The notes under the pieces: generated by a model | Database searches by the model: none | Told to the model about the DNA's origin: nothing | The model's input: only the letters and a program-made list of their open reading frames with translations | From: Pseudomonas serboccidentalis | GTDB taxonomy: Bacteria > Pseudomonadota > Gammaproteobacteria > Pseudomonadales > Pseudomonadaceae | Assembly: GCF_028830055.1 (NCBI RefSeq) | Contig: NZ_CP101655.1 | Location: 186,001 to 250,000 of the forward strand | Length of the DNA stretch: 64,000 bases | Direction of reading: 5' to 3' | Made by a program: the position numbers and the translations under genes | Part shown: positions 47,280 through 58,755 of the stretch, piece by piece | Numbering within the stretch: the stretch's first letter is position 1 | How the letters are laid out: each line of letters begins with the position of its first letter

Positions 47280-48076
47280 TGCGCAGAATTTCATTGATAG
47301 AACGCGTGCGCCGCTTCGGCGAGTCCGCGATCGACTCCATCGCGGTTTTCGGTCGTGCGACGTTGTTCCTGTTTCACACCTTGCTCGGACGCGGCGGTAT
47401 CGGTGGCGGGTTTGGCCTGTTGGTCAAGCAGTTGCATTCGGTTGGCGTGATGTCATTGGTGATCATCGTCGTGTCCGGGATTTTCATCGGCATGGTGCTG
47501 GCGCTGCAGGGTTTCAATATTCTGTCGAGCTATGGCTCCGAACAGGCAGTGGGGCAGATGGTCGCCCTGACGTTGCTGCGTGAACTCGGGCCGGTAGTGA
47601 CAGCGCTGCTGTTTGCCGGGCGTGCCGGTTCCGCGCTGACCGCCGAAATCGGCAACATGAAGTCCACCGAACAGCTTTCCAGCCTGGAAATGATCGGTGT
47701 CGACCCGCTCAAATACATTATTGCCCCGCGTCTGTGGGCCGGTTTCATTTCCCTGCCAGTGCTGGCGATGATTTTCAGCGTGGTCGGTATCTGGGGCGGT
47801 TCGTGGGTGGCTGTCGACTGGCTTGGAGTGTATGAAGGCTCCTACTGGGCGAACATGCAAAACAGCGTGAACTTCACCAGCGATGTGCTCAACGGCGTCA
47901 TCAAAAGTATCGTTTTCGCTTTCGTCGTGACCTGGATCGCCGTATTTCAAGGCTATGACTGTGAGCCCACTTCCGAGGGCATCAGTCGCGCCACCACCAA
48001 GACCGTGGTATTCGCCTCGCTGGCGGTACTGGGTCTGGACTTTATTCTGACCGCTTTGATGTTTGGAGATTTCTGA
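47279..48076 (+). CDS. mlaE: Phospholipid transport permease MlaE
   Basis: A 265-residue MlaE-family permease with five to six membrane helices. The conserved cytoplasmic loop [20 protein letters not shown] lies near residues 100-119, followed by [21 protein letters not shown]. It forms the core of the MlaFEDB complex. It overlaps both mlaF and mlaD by one base. Confidence 0.95.
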   Translation: MRRISLIERVRRFGESAIDSIAVFGRATLFLFHTLLGRGGIGGGFGLLVKQLHSVGVMSLVIIVVSGIFIGMVLALQGFNILSSYGSEQAVGQMVALTLLRELGPVVTALLFAGRAGSALTAEIGNMKSTEQLSSLEMIGVDPLKYIIAPRLWAGFISLPVLAMIFSVVGIWGGSWVAVDWLGVYEGSYWANMQNSVNFTSDVLNGVIKSIVFAFVVTWIAVFQGYDCEPTSEGISRATTKTVVFASLAVLGLDFILTALMFGDF

Positions 48077-48543
48077 TGCAAAACCGCACCCTGGAAATCG
48101 GTGTCGGCCTGTTCCTGCTGGCAGGGATCCTGGCTTTGTTGCTGCTTGCTCTGCGGGTCAGTGGCCTGTCTCCGACTTCGACTACCGACACGTATAAACT
48201 TTATGCCTACTTCGACAATATCGCCGGTTTGACGGTCAGAGCCAAAGTGACCATGGCCGGTGTGACCATCGGCAAGGTCACGGCCATCGATCTGGATCGC
48301 GACAGCTTCACCGGTCGGGTAACCCTGCAAGTGGATAAAAAGGTCGACAATCTGCCGACCGACTCCACTGCGTCTATCCTGACCGCTGGCCTGTTGGGCG
48401 AGAAGTACATCGGTATCAGTGTGGGCGGCGAAGATACCCGCCTGAAGGATGGGGGAACCATCCACGACACCCAATCGTCTCTGGTACTGGAAGACCTGAT
48501 CGGTAAATTCCTGCTCAATACCGTTAGCAAAGACGCCAAATGA
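48076..48543 (+). CDS. mlaD: MCE-domain protein MlaD
   Basis: A 155-residue inner-membrane-anchored MCE protein that forms a hexameric ring receiving lipid. It has one helix at residues 7-28, then the MCE domain with YFDNIAGLTVRAKVTMAGVTIGKV, ending with LVLEDLIGKFLLNTVSKD. It is shorter than the E. coli protein by about 25 residues at the C-terminus, which is normal for pseudomonads. Confidence 0.95.
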   Translation: MQNRTLEIGVGLFLLAGILALLLLALRVSGLSPTSTTDTYKLYAYFDNIAGLTVRAKVTMAGVTIGKVTAIDLDRDSFTGRVTLQVDKKVDNLPTDSTASILTAGLLGEKYIGISVGGEDTRLKDGGTIHDTQSSLVLEDLIGKFLLNTVSKDAK

Positions 48544-48554
48544 GGAGCTTTTGA

Positions 48555-49199
48555 ATGATCTCTACCTTGCGACGTGGCCTGTTGGTGTTGCTCGCGGCAC
48601 TGCCGTTGCTGGCCAACGCTGCGCCCGGACAGTCGGCGCACGATCTGATTCAGGACACCACGAACCGGATGCTGGCCGACTTGTCGGCCAACAAAGAGAA
48701 GTACAAACAGGATCCACAGGATTTCTACACGGCGTTGAATACCATCGTCGGTCCGGTGGTGGACGCTGAAGGCATTTCCAAAAGCATCATGACGGTCAAG
48801 TATTCGCGCAAGGCCACGCCTGCGCAGATGCAGCGCTTTCAGGAAAACTTCAAGAAAGGCCTGTTCCAGTTCTACGGCAACGCCTTGCTCGAGTACAACA
48901 ACCAGGGCATCACGGTTGATCCTGCCAAGGACGAGTCGGGCGACCGCACCAGCGTCAACATGACCGTCAAGGGCAGCAACGGCGCGATCTATCCGGTGCA
49001 GTACACGCTCGAGAAGATCAGTGGCGAGTGGAAACTGCGTAACGTGATCATCAACGGCATCAACATCGGCAAGCTGTTCCGTGACCAGTTCGCCGACGCG
49101 ATGCAGCGCAACGGCAACGATCTGGACAAGACCATCAACAATTGGGCGGGTGAGGTGGCCAAGGCCAAGGAATCCACCGAACAGAAGCCAGCGCAATGA
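48555..49199 (+). CDS. mlaC: Periplasmic phospholipid-binding protein MlaC
   Basis: A 214-residue soluble carrier shuttling phospholipid between the MlaA-porin complex and MlaFEDB. A signal peptide ends at about ANA-AP (residue 23). The family core has ISKSIMTVKYSRKATPAQMQRFQENFKKGL. The stop overlaps the mlaB start by four bases (ATGA). Confidence 0.94.
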   Translation: MISTLRRGLLVLLAALPLLANAAPGQSAHDLIQDTTNRMLADLSANKEKYKQDPQDFYTALNTIVGPVVDAEGISKSIMTVKYSRKATPAQMQRFQENFKKGLFQFYGNALLEYNNQGITVDPAKDESGDRTSVNMTVKGSNGAIYPVQYTLEKISGEWKLRNVIINGINIGKLFRDQFADAMQRNGNDLDKTINNWAGEVAKAKESTEQKPAQ

Positions 49200-49501
49200 A
49201 TGAGGCGGCAGTTCGTATGAGTGATGTCGACGAGCTATTGCTCAGCGGAGTGCTGGACTATCGCACCGGTCCCGATCTGCGCAAGGAAGGCCAGGCGCTG
49301 ATCAAGTCCAGCAAGGCGGCATCGCTGGTGATCGATTGCTCGGCAGTTAAGAAGTCCAGCAGCGTCGGCTTGTCCTTGCTGCTGTGCTTCATGCGCGATG
49401 CCCAGGCGGCCGGCAAGGCTGTCAGCATCCGCGCGATGCCGGAAGACATGCGCGAAATCGCTCAGGTCAGTGAACTGACCGAGTTGCTGGCGCACCCCTG
49501 A
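49196..49501 (+). CDS. mlaB: STAS-domain protein MlaB
   Basis: A 101-residue STAS protein that binds MlaF and is needed for complex assembly. The STAS core reads LVIDCSAVKKSSSVGLSLLLCFMRDAQAAGK. The ATG at 49196 overlaps the mlaC stop; a second ATG at 49217 is also possible. It is the last gene of the mla operon, with a terminator downstream. Confidence 0.92.
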   Translation: MNEAAVRMSDVDELLLSGVLDYRTGPDLRKEGQALIKSSKAASLVIDCSAVKKSSSVGLSLLLCFMRDAQAAGKAVSIRAMPEDMREIAQVSELTELLAHP

Positions 49502-49517
49502 ACCCGCATCGATAAAG

Positions 49518-49573
49518 AAGCCCCCCGTCAGAGTCCTGCCAATGCGGGGTTCGCAGGCGCGGGGCTTTTTTGT
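49518..49573 (+). terminator. Terminator of mlaFEDCB
   Basis: AAGCCCC and GGGGCTT form the base of a branched hairpin (inner GCGGGG/CCCCCCGT pairs), followed by TTTTTTG, 16 bases after the mlaB stop. Confidence 0.8.
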
Positions 49574-49617
49574 ATGATGTCCGACCCGTGCGCACAGGGC
49601 GCCGATTGAGGTTGAGC

Positions 49618-49869
49618 ATGCAGGCCAACGAAGTTAAGAGTTTCCTTGAAGAAAAGCTGTCCGAGACTCTTTCACAAGTGCAGGTAGAAGTTGAGGGCGA
49701 AGGCTGCAACTTTCAGCTGAACGTGATTAGCGATGAACTGGCGGCATTGAGCCCGGTCAAGCGTCAGCAGAGCATTTATGCCCATTTGAACCCGTGGATC
49801 GCCGATGGCAGCATCCATGCGGTCACTATGAAATTTTTCAGCCGCGCGGCCTGGGCCGAGCGCACCTGA
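49618..49869 (+). CDS. ibaG: BolA-family protein IbaG
   Basis: An 83-residue BolA-like protein. It begins MQANEVKSFLEEKL and contains the BolA core NFQLNVISDELAALSPVKRQQSIYAHL. The conserved Cys (GEGCNFQ) near residue 30 and His in SIHAVTMK are potential iron-sulfur cluster ligands with a monothiol glutaredoxin. The position between mla and murA is conserved in gammaproteobacteria. The ATG was chosen over an upstream one lying in the terminator. Confidence 0.93.
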   Translation: MQANEVKSFLEEKLSETLSQVQVEVEGEGCNFQLNVISDELAALSPVKRQQSIYAHLNPWIADGSIHAVTMKFFSRAAWAERT

Positions 49870-49876
49870 GCCCTAG

Positions 49877-51157
<1,281 letters not shown>

Positions 51158-51284
51158 TCGCTGCATCTGGACACAGGGAAGTGTCCGTTGAATTCGTTTT
51201 GATCGGGGGTGGTAACGCCCTCGATGTGTGTCCGGCGCCGATTGCGACCGGGCATGAGTACCTTGATAAGGACTGACGTTTCCC

Positions 51285-51920
51285 ATGTTGACCATCGCAC
51301 TGTCCAAGGGCCGCATCCTTGACGACACCCTGCCGCTTCTCGCTGAAGCGGGCATTGTGCCGACCGAGAATCCGGACAAGAGCCGCAAGCTGATCATCCC
51401 CACCACTCAGGATGACGTACGTCTGTTGATCGTGCGTGCCACCGACGTGCCGACTTATGTCGAGCATGGCGCGGCCGACCTTGGCGTCGCCGGTAAAGAC
51501 GTGTTGATGGAATACTCTGGCCAGGGCCTGTACGAACCGCTGGATCTGCAGATTGCCCAGTGCAAGCTGATGACCGCCGGCAAGATCGGCGCGGCCGAGC
51601 CCAAGGGCCGTCTGCGCGTGGCGACCAAATTCGTCAACGTCGCCAAGCGTTATTACGCCGAGCAGGGCCGTCAGGTCGACATCATCAAGCTCTATGGCTC
51701 GATGGAACTGGCGCCGCTGATCGGTCTGGCGGACAAGATCATCGACGTGGTCGACACTGGCAACACCCTGCGCGCCAACGGCCTGGAACCTCAGGAACTG
51801 ATCGCCACGATCAGCTCGCGCCTGGTGGTCAACAAGGCTTCAATGAAGATGCAACACGCCCGAATCCAGGCGTTGATCGATACCCTGCGCAACGCAGTGG
51901 AATCGCGACACCGCGGCTGA
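51285..51920 (+). CDS. hisG: ATP phosphoribosyltransferase, short form
   Basis: A 211-residue catalytic HisG, the first enzyme of histidine synthesis. It starts [19 protein letters not shown] and contains [16 protein letters not shown] and the PRPP loop [14 protein letters not shown]. The C-terminal ACT-like regulatory domain of long HisG is absent, so it needs HisZ, which is not in this window. It is followed by hisD after 125 bases that include terminator-like hairpins. Confidence 0.96.
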   Translation: MLTIALSKGRILDDTLPLLAEAGIVPTENPDKSRKLIIPTTQDDVRLLIVRATDVPTYVEHGAADLGVAGKDVLMEYSGQGLYEPLDLQIAQCKLMTAGKIGAAEPKGRLRVATKFVNVAKRYYAEQGRQVDIIKLYGSMELAPLIGLADKIIDVVDTGNTLRANGLEPQELIATISSRLVVNKASMKMQHARIQALIDTLRNAVESRHRG

Positions 51921-51972
51921 TTCACCTGCGCGACGCTGAGTCGCGCCCGTCTATCCGCCTCATAGCCAGAAT

Positions 51973-52022
51973 CTCAGGTGCCCAAGCGGAAACGACTGCT
52001 AAGTTAGGGCGCCTGAGTTTTT
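51973..52022 (+). terminator. Terminator-like hairpin between hisG and hisD
   Basis: CTCAGGTGCCC (51973-51983) pairs with GGGCGCCTGAG (52007-52017) with one mismatch and a 23-base loop, followed by TTTTT. It may be a partial terminator or attenuator within the his group. A smaller hairpin GCGCGAC/GTCGCGC lies just before it. Confidence 0.7.
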
Positions 52023-52045
52023 GCCATTCCTATGAGGCTCTCGCT

Positions 52046-53383
52046 ATGACCGCACCGACTGCAATTCGCCGACTCAACGCTGCTGACCCGGATTTCGCGC
52101 ATCATCTGGATCATCTGCTGAGCTGGGAAAGTGTGTCTGACGACTCGGTCAATCAGCGAGTGCTGGACATCATCAAGGCTGTGCGCGAACGCGGTGACGC
52201 GGCGCTGGTCGAGTTCACCCAGAAATTCGACGGCCTCGAAGTGGCCTCGATGGCTGACCTGATCCTGCCGCGCGAGCGTCTGGAACTGGCCCTGACCCGC
52301 ATCACTGTGGCGCAGCGCGAAGCGTTGGAAAAAGCTGCGGCCCGTGTGCGCAGCTACCACGAAAAACAGAAGCAGGATTCCTGGAGCTACACCGAGGCTG
52401 ACGGCACCGTGCTCGGCCAGAAGGTCACGCCACTGGATCGCGCCGGCCTGTATGTGCCGGGCGGCAAGGCGTCGTACCCGTCGTCGGTGTTGATGAATGC
52501 GATTCCGGCCAAGGTCGCCGGCGTGACCGAAGTGGTCATGGTCGTACCAACCCCGCGCGGTGAAATCAATGAGCTGGTGTTGGCGGCGGCGTGCATCGCC
52601 GGTGTTGACCGGGTGTTCACCATCGGCGGTGCCCAAGCGGTTGCCGCGCTGGCTTACGGTACCGAAAGCGTGCCGCAAGTGGACAAGGTCGTCGGGCCGG
52701 GCAACATCTATGTAGCCACCGCCAAGCGCCACGTGTTCGGCCAAGTTGGCATCGACATGATTGCCGGCCCTTCGGAGATCCTCGTGGTGTGCGACGGCCA
52801 GACCGATCCGGACTGGATCGCCATGGACCTGTTCTCCCAGGCCGAACACGACGAAGACGCCCAGGCGATTCTGGTCAGTCCCGACGCCGAGTTCCTCGAC
52901 AAGGTCGCCGCCAGCATCGACAAGCTACTGCCGACCATGGACCGCGCGACTATCATCGAAACCTCGATCAACGGTCGCGGCGCGCTGATTCACGTGCGCG
53001 ACATGGCCCAGGCCATCGAAGTCGCCAACCGCATCGCGCCGGAACACCTGGAGCTGTCGGTGGCCGATCCACAGGCGTGGCTGCCACAGATCCGTCACGC
53101 TGGCGCGATTTTCATGGGCCGTCACACCTCCGAGGCACTGGGCGATTACTGCGCCGGCCCGAACCACGTGCTGCCGACGTCCGGCACCGCGCGCTTCTCC
53201 TCGCCGCTGGGCGTGTACGACTTCCAGAAACGTTCGTCGATCATCTTCTGCTCCGAAGCCGGTGCTTCCGAGCTGGGCAAGACCGCTTCGGTGCTGGCCC
53301 GTGGCGAATCCCTGAGCGCGCACGCACGCAGCGCCGAATACCGCATCAAAGACGCAGACTTTCTTCAAGGGCAAGGGGAATGA
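52046..53383 (+). CDS. hisD: Histidinol dehydrogenase
   Basis: A 445-residue zinc enzyme oxidising histidinol to histidine in two steps. Motifs include [22 protein letters not shown], the signature [13 protein letters not shown] near residue 235, catalytic EHLELS with Glu/His, and the zinc-ligand region [19 protein letters not shown]. The ATG at 52046 fits the family N-terminus. hisC begins 2 bases after the stop. Confidence 0.96.
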   Translation: MTAPTAIRRLNAADPDFAHHLDHLLSWESVSDDSVNQRVLDIIKAVRERGDAALVEFTQKFDGLEVASMADLILPRERLELALTRITVAQREALEKAAARVRSYHEKQKQDSWSYTEADGTVLGQKVTPLDRAGLYVPGGKASYPSSVLMNAIPAKVAGVTEVVMVVPTPRGEINELVLAAACIAGVDRVFTIGGAQAVAALAYGTESVPQVDKVVGPGNIYVATAKRHVFGQVGIDMIAGPSEILVVCDGQTDPDWIAMDLFSQAEHDEDAQAILVSPDAEFLDKVAASIDKLLPTMDRATIIETSINGRGALIHVRDMAQAIEVANRIAPEHLELSVADPQAWLPQIRHAGAIFMGRHTSEALGDYCAGPNHVLPTSGTARFSSPLGVYDFQKRSSIIFCSEAGASELGKTASVLARGESLSAHARSAEYRIKDADFLQGQGE

Positions 53384-53385
53384 AC

Positions 53386-54438
53386 ATGAGTAAATTCTGG
53401 AGCCCGTTCGTCAAGGATCTGGTGCCTTATGTGCCGGGCGAACAGCCGAAGCTGACCAGACTGGTCAAACTCAACACCAACGAAAACCCGTACGGCCCGT
53501 CGCCCAAAGCGCTGGCGGCGATGCAGACCGAGCTTAACGATAACCTGCGCCTGTACCCGGACCCGAACGGCGATCTGCTGAAAACCGCGGTCGCCCGCTA
53601 CTACGGCGTGCAGAGCAATCAAGTATTCCTCGGCAACGGTTCGGACGAAGTGCTGGCGCACATCTTCCACGGTCTGCTGCAACACGAGCGGCCGCTGCTG
53701 TTCCCGGATATCAGCTACAGCTTCTACCCGGTTTACTGCGGTTTGTACGGCATTCAATACGATGCAGTGCCGCTGGACGCGCAGTTCCAGATCAACCCGG
53801 CGGACTACGCCAAACCGAACGGCGGGATTATTTTCCCGAACCCGAACGCACCGACCGGTTGCCTGTTGGCGCTGGAAGCGGTTGAGCAAATCCTCCGGGC
53901 CAACCCGGATTCGGTGGTGGTGGTGGATGAGGCTTACATCGATTTCGGTGGCGAAACCGCGATCAGTCTGGTGGACCGTTACCCGAACCTGCTGGTCACG
54001 CAGACCCTGTCCAAGTCCCGTTCGCTGGCTGGCCTGCGGGTGGGGCTGGCAGTGGGGCACCCGGATCTGATCGAAGCGCTGGAGCGGATCAAGAATAGCT
54101 TCAACTCTTACCCGCTGGATCGCCTGGCGATTGTCGGCGCGGCGGCGGCGTTCGACGATCGCGAGTACTTCGACAAGACTTGCCGTCTGGTGATCGAGAG
54201 TCGTGAATGGGTGATCGCACAGTTGCAGGCCAAGGGCTTTGAAGTGTTGCCATCGGCGGCGAACTTCATTTTCGCCCGTCACCCGCAACATGATGCAGCG
54301 GGCCTGGCGGCGAAACTGCGTGAGCAAGGCGTGATCGTGCGTCACTTCAAGCAGGAGCGGATTGCCCAGTTCCTGCGGATTTCGATCGGTACGCCGGAGC
54401 AGAACCAGGCGCTGATCGATGGCCTCGGCGATCTCTGA
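53386..54438 (+). CDS. hisC: Histidinol-phosphate aminotransferase
   Basis: A 350-residue class I/II PLP aminotransferase converting imidazole-acetol phosphate and glutamate to histidinol phosphate. The PLP lysine is in [16 protein letters not shown], with [10 protein letters not shown] and DEAYIDFGG as cofactor contacts. The ATG at 53386 has AAGGGG at good distance; an ATG 6 bases earlier overlaps the hisD stop. Confidence 0.95.
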   Translation: MSKFWSPFVKDLVPYVPGEQPKLTRLVKLNTNENPYGPSPKALAAMQTELNDNLRLYPDPNGDLLKTAVARYYGVQSNQVFLGNGSDEVLAHIFHGLLQHERPLLFPDISYSFYPVYCGLYGIQYDAVPLDAQFQINPADYAKPNGGIIFPNPNAPTGCLLALEAVEQILRANPDSVVVVDEAYIDFGGETAISLVDRYPNLLVTQTLSKSRSLAGLRVGLAVGHPDLIEALERIKNSFNSYPLDRLAIVGAAAAFDDREYFDKTCRLVIESREWVIAQLQAKGFEVLPSAANFIFARHPQHDAAGLAAKLREQGVIVRHFKQERIAQFLRISIGTPEQNQALIDGLGDL

Positions 54439-54453
54439 ATCACCGCTGCACCC

Positions 54454-54542
54454 TGTAGGAGTGAGCCTGCTCGCGATGCGTTTCAGCATTCAACATGTGA
54501 TTTGAATGACACGCCGAAATCGCGAGCAGGCTCACTCCTACA
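54454..54542. repeat. REP doublet (GAGTGAGCCTGCTCGCGA family)
   Basis: Inverted arms TGTAGGAGTGAGCCTGCTCG and complement lie between the convergent hisC and DUF4198 genes. Confidence 0.9.
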
Positions 54543-54557
54543 GGGGATTGGTATGGG

Positions 54558-55277
54558 TTATTCGTGATGCGCTTCGCCAAGGAAGGTCAGTGAGGTGAAC
54601 AACCCGCGACTGTTCACATCGGCACTGTCCTTCACTGGCACCTCAACCTGCGCCGCAATCACATTCAACCCTTCATTACGCACCAGCACCTGCGCGCGGC
54701 CATCCTTGTCAGTCTCGGTGCTCAACGTGTTCGGCGCGCTGCGATAGTCGCCAATCAACTTCACCCCTGCTGCCGGTTTGCCATCGAGCAATACCCGCAC
54801 CGGCAATGACTTGCCCGGCCCAACCGTCAACGGATCAACCTCCGGCAGGATCAGCAACTTGATCTGATCCAGTTTCGGCAGCTTTGCCCCCGGCTGATAA
54901 ATCGCCAGACTGTACTTGAAGGTCTCCGTCGCCTCGATGGCGCCCGGCACTTTTCTGCGACCTTCGTTGATCCACTTCTTGTCAGCGGTTTGCGACCACA
55001 TGCCGTTGTTCAGGGCCACGGCCATCACTGCGGGCGTTTTCAGCGGTTTGAGGCGTGCATGATCTGCCAGGCGCTCGACGCTCACCGGGATCATCTTGCC
55101 GTCCGTGTCATACGCCCAGGCACCGCTGATTTTCTGCGCCTTGAACGCATTGTCTTCGGCGCCGTGGCCGTAGATCACTTCTATATGGCCGCGGCGTTGC
55201 TCTGTCCACAGGCCATGGGCCGAGACCTGACCGGCGAACAGCGCGGCGATGAACACAAGGGATTTGCCGTATTGCAT
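54558..55277 (-). CDS. DUF4198 periplasmic protein
   Basis: A 239-residue secreted protein. The signal peptide ends at SA-HG, so the mature chain would begin with His21. The rest is beta rich with a late Ig-like repeat (RVLLDGKPAAGVKLIGDYRS). DUF4198 proteins are often found with metal-uptake systems (nickel/cobalt and others). Here the gene starts 12 bases after the TonB-dependent receptor stop, so the two very probably act together. Metal or ligand is unknown. Confidence 0.85.
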   Translation of the reverse strand: MQYGKSLVFIAALFAGQVSAHGLWTEQRRGHIEVIYGHGAEDNAFKAQKISGAWAYDTDGKMIPVSVERLADHARLKPLKTPAVMAVALNNGMWSQTADKKWINEGRRKVPGAIEATETFKYSLAIYQPGAKLPKLDQIKLLILPEVDPLTVGPGKSLPVRVLLDGKPAAGVKLIGDYRSAPNTLSTETDKDGRAQVLVRNEGLNVIAAQVEVPVKDSADVNSRGLFTSLTFLGEAHHE

Positions 55278-55289
55278 GGTGACGTCCTT

Positions 55290-57407
55290 TTACAGGTTGA
55301 GTGTCAGGCTGACGGTGAAATTGCGCGGCTCGCCGGGGTTGACCCAATAGTTGCTGTAGGAGCGCTCGTAATACTTTTCGTCGAAGAGGTTGTTCAGGTT
55401 GAGGCCGACGGTGACGTTGTCGCTGGCCTTGTAATGGGCCAGCAAGTCGATAGTCTGGTAAGCCGGCAATTCGAAGTCGCTGCCGGCCTCACCGGAGCGG
55501 TCGCCGACATAGGTGAACGCCGCGCCGACGTCCGAGCCGCGCAAATAGCCGTCCTGAAACTCGTAAACCCCTAGCAGACTGCCGCTGCGCTTGGCCACGC
55601 CGAGGATGCGGCTGCCGGTGGGAATCACCGCGTCGCCCTGAGTCACCTCGGCATCGATGTAGGCAAAGGCGCCGATCACCCGCACGGCGTCGGTCACTTG
55701 CCCGGTCACTTGCCAATCGAAACCGCGACTGCGCGCCTTGCCCATCGCGCGGCTGGAATCAGTACTCGGGTCGAGGGTCAGGACGTTTTCCTTGTCGATA
55801 TGGAAGAAGGCGAGGGTGCTACTCAGGCGCTCGTCGAACAGCTCGTTCTTGATGCCGACTTCGTAACCGACGCCTTCTTCCGGATCGAATGACTTGCCCG
55901 CAGCGTCGAGGCCGTTGTTGGGTTTGAACGAGGTCGAGGCGTTGGCAAACAGGCCGGTGTCGGGTGTCAGTTGATAGAGCAGTCCGGCGCGTTGCGTGAG
56001 GGCGTCGTGGCGCTGGCTGTTCTTGGCGTTACGGCGGTGATCGTCGATGTGCTGCTCGAAATGTTCGAAACGCGCGCCGACCATTGCGCGTAGTTTGTCG
56101 TTGAAGACGATTTGATCCTGCAAGTTCAGTGCGTGACTTTCTACATGTTCGAAGAAGTCTGTGCCGGAGCGTGTGCCACCGGGTTTCGGCTGGCCGTAGA
56201 TCGGTCGGTAGATGTCGATGGCGTACGGGCCACCGGCGATGGTGGTGACGCGTTCGTTCTTGCGGAAATTCTCATACTCAGTGCCGATCAGCATTTCGTG
56301 CTGCCAGGAACCGAGGTCGAACAGGCCGCGCAATTCGAGTTGGGTGATGCTGTCGTGCCAGTTTGTGTCGCGTTCGCGATAGCGGCGGTTGACGGTATGG
56401 CCGTCGGCGTTCAGCGGTCGGCTTTCGGACGCATCGCCCCAGAGCTTGCCTTCCTTGTAATGGCTGGCCAGACGCAGCTTCCAGCGATCATTGAGGTGAT
56501 GTTCGAGGGTGGCCTGAAGCAGGTTGTTGTGGTTGTCGATATTGCCGTCGTTCGGTTCGCCGAGAAAAGTCGAGCGCGAGACGCCGCTCCACTTGTTGTT
56601 GGGCGCGACAATGCCGCGGTCGAAGGTGGAGCTGTGGCGGACGATTTCGCTTTCAACCAACAGCGACGTGTCCGGGTTCAGTTGCCAACTGATCGAGGGC
56701 GCGACGAACACGCGCTGGCTGTCGACGTGATCGCGAAAGCTGTGGTTGTCCTCGACCGCGAGGTTGACCCGCGACAGCACATCACCCTGTTCATCAAGCG
56801 GGGTGTTGATGTCCAGTGCGGTGCGATAGCGGTCCCAGCTGCCGGCGCTGGTTTGCAACGTCGTAAAGGCTTCCGGTTGCGGCTTTTTGGTGACGATGTT
56901 CACCGTGCCGCCCGGATCGCCTCGGCCATAAAGGCTGGCAGCCGGGCCTTTGAGTACCTCGATGCGCTCGATATTGGCCGCGTCGGGTGTGCTCGGATAA
57001 CCGCGATTGGCGCTGAAGCCGTCCTTGTAGAATTCCGAGGTAGTGAAACCGCGCACGCTGTATTCGTAAAGCGTCAGGCCGCCGAAGTTGTTTTGCTTGG
57101 ATACGCCGCCGGCAAAGTCCAGTGCGCGCTCGACGCGGGTGCTGCCCAGATCCTTGAGCACGCTGGCCGGTACCACGCTGATCGCTTGCGGAATATCGCG
57201 GATCGCGGTGTCGGTTTTTGTCGCGCTCGAAGACCGTGTGGCGCGGTAGCCCTGGACCGGACCGGTGGCGGATTCGTAGTCGGAGGTGACGCTGATGGCG
57301 TCGAGTTCGAGCGGTTGCGGTTCTTCGGCGAAGACCGGATCGCCCAGCAAGCCAAGGGGCAAACCCAGGGTCAGGCGGAGCAGGGAAGCCCTTTTTCGAG
57401 ACGACAT
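55290..57407 (-). CDS. TonB-dependent siderophore/metal receptor
   Basis: A 705-residue outer-membrane receptor with a signal peptide ending VFA (about residue 27). The plug domain contains DIPQAISVVPASVLKD, ERIEVLKGPAASLYGRGDPGGTVNIVTKKP. The beta barrel of about 22 strands ends with FTVSLTLNL, a typical terminal aromatic/leucine motif. It resembles FhuA/FoxA-type ferric-siderophore receptors, but pairing with DUF4198 leaves other metals open. The ATG at 57407 lies inside a large palindrome. A TTG five codons upstream is less likely. Confidence 0.9.
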   Translation of the reverse strand: MSSRKRASLLRLTLGLPLGLLGDPVFAEEPQPLELDAISVTSDYESATGPVQGYRATRSSSATKTDTAIRDIPQAISVVPASVLKDLGSTRVERALDFAGGVSKQNNFGGLTLYEYSVRGFTTSEFYKDGFSANRGYPSTPDAANIERIEVLKGPAASLYGRGDPGGTVNIVTKKPQPEAFTTLQTSAGSWDRYRTALDINTPLDEQGDVLSRVNLAVEDNHSFRDHVDSQRVFVAPSISWQLNPDTSLLVESEIVRHSSTFDRGIVAPNNKWSGVSRSTFLGEPNDGNIDNHNNLLQATLEHHLNDRWKLRLASHYKEGKLWGDASESRPLNADGHTVNRRYRERDTNWHDSITQLELRGLFDLGSWQHEMLIGTEYENFRKNERVTTIAGGPYAIDIYRPIYGQPKPGGTRSGTDFFEHVESHALNLQDQIVFNDKLRAMVGARFEHFEQHIDDHRRNAKNSQRHDALTQRAGLLYQLTPDTGLFANASTSFKPNNGLDAAGKSFDPEEGVGYEVGIKNELFDERLSSTLAFFHIDKENVLTLDPSTDSSRAMGKARSRGFDWQVTGQVTDAVRVIGAFAYIDAEVTQGDAVIPTGSRILGVAKRSGSLLGVYEFQDGYLRGSDVGAAFTYVGDRSGEAGSDFELPAYQTIDLLAHYKASDNVTVGLNLNNLFDEKYYERSYSNYWVNPGEPRNFTVSLTLNL

Positions 57408-57448
57408 GTTATGTTGTTCCAATGTTTAAATTGAAACAATATAACATG
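57405..57448. promoter_or_regulatory. 44-bp palindrome over the TonB-receptor start
   Basis: 19-bp arms (CATGTTATGTTGTTCCAAT and ATTGAAACAATATAACATG) match at 17 positions around a 6-base AT-rich centre. The right place for a metal-responsive repressor site, but in the mRNA it would also fold into a hairpin covering the ribosome site and AUG. Which of these applies is not decided by the sequence. Confidence 0.75.
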
Positions 57449-57467
57449 CCTTTTGAGAGTGTATTCT

Positions 57468-57488
57468 ATTCGCGCCATTGGCGCGAAT
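57468..57488. terminator. Hairpin downstream of algW
   Basis: ATTCGCGCCA and TGGCGCGAAT form a perfect 10-bp stem with a one-base centre, 7 bases after the algW stop on the minus strand. No T run follows, so it may act as a weak terminator or 3' end stabiliser. Confidence 0.55.
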
Positions 57489-57494
57489 ATCGTC

Positions 57495-58652
<1,158 letters not shown>

Positions 58653-58755
58653 TAAGCACGTCCTGGAAAAGTTGCAGGCGGGGTCAGACCGCCCATAATG
58701 TCGCGCATTATACGAGGCCGCGCGCGCCTCTGAACGGGATATTTAGGAGTCTTTC

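Noticed and set aside
51158..51284. Hairpin GGACAC/GTGTCC after murA as a terminator
   Set aside because: The stem is only 6 bp and is not followed by a real T run, so it was not listed as a terminator.
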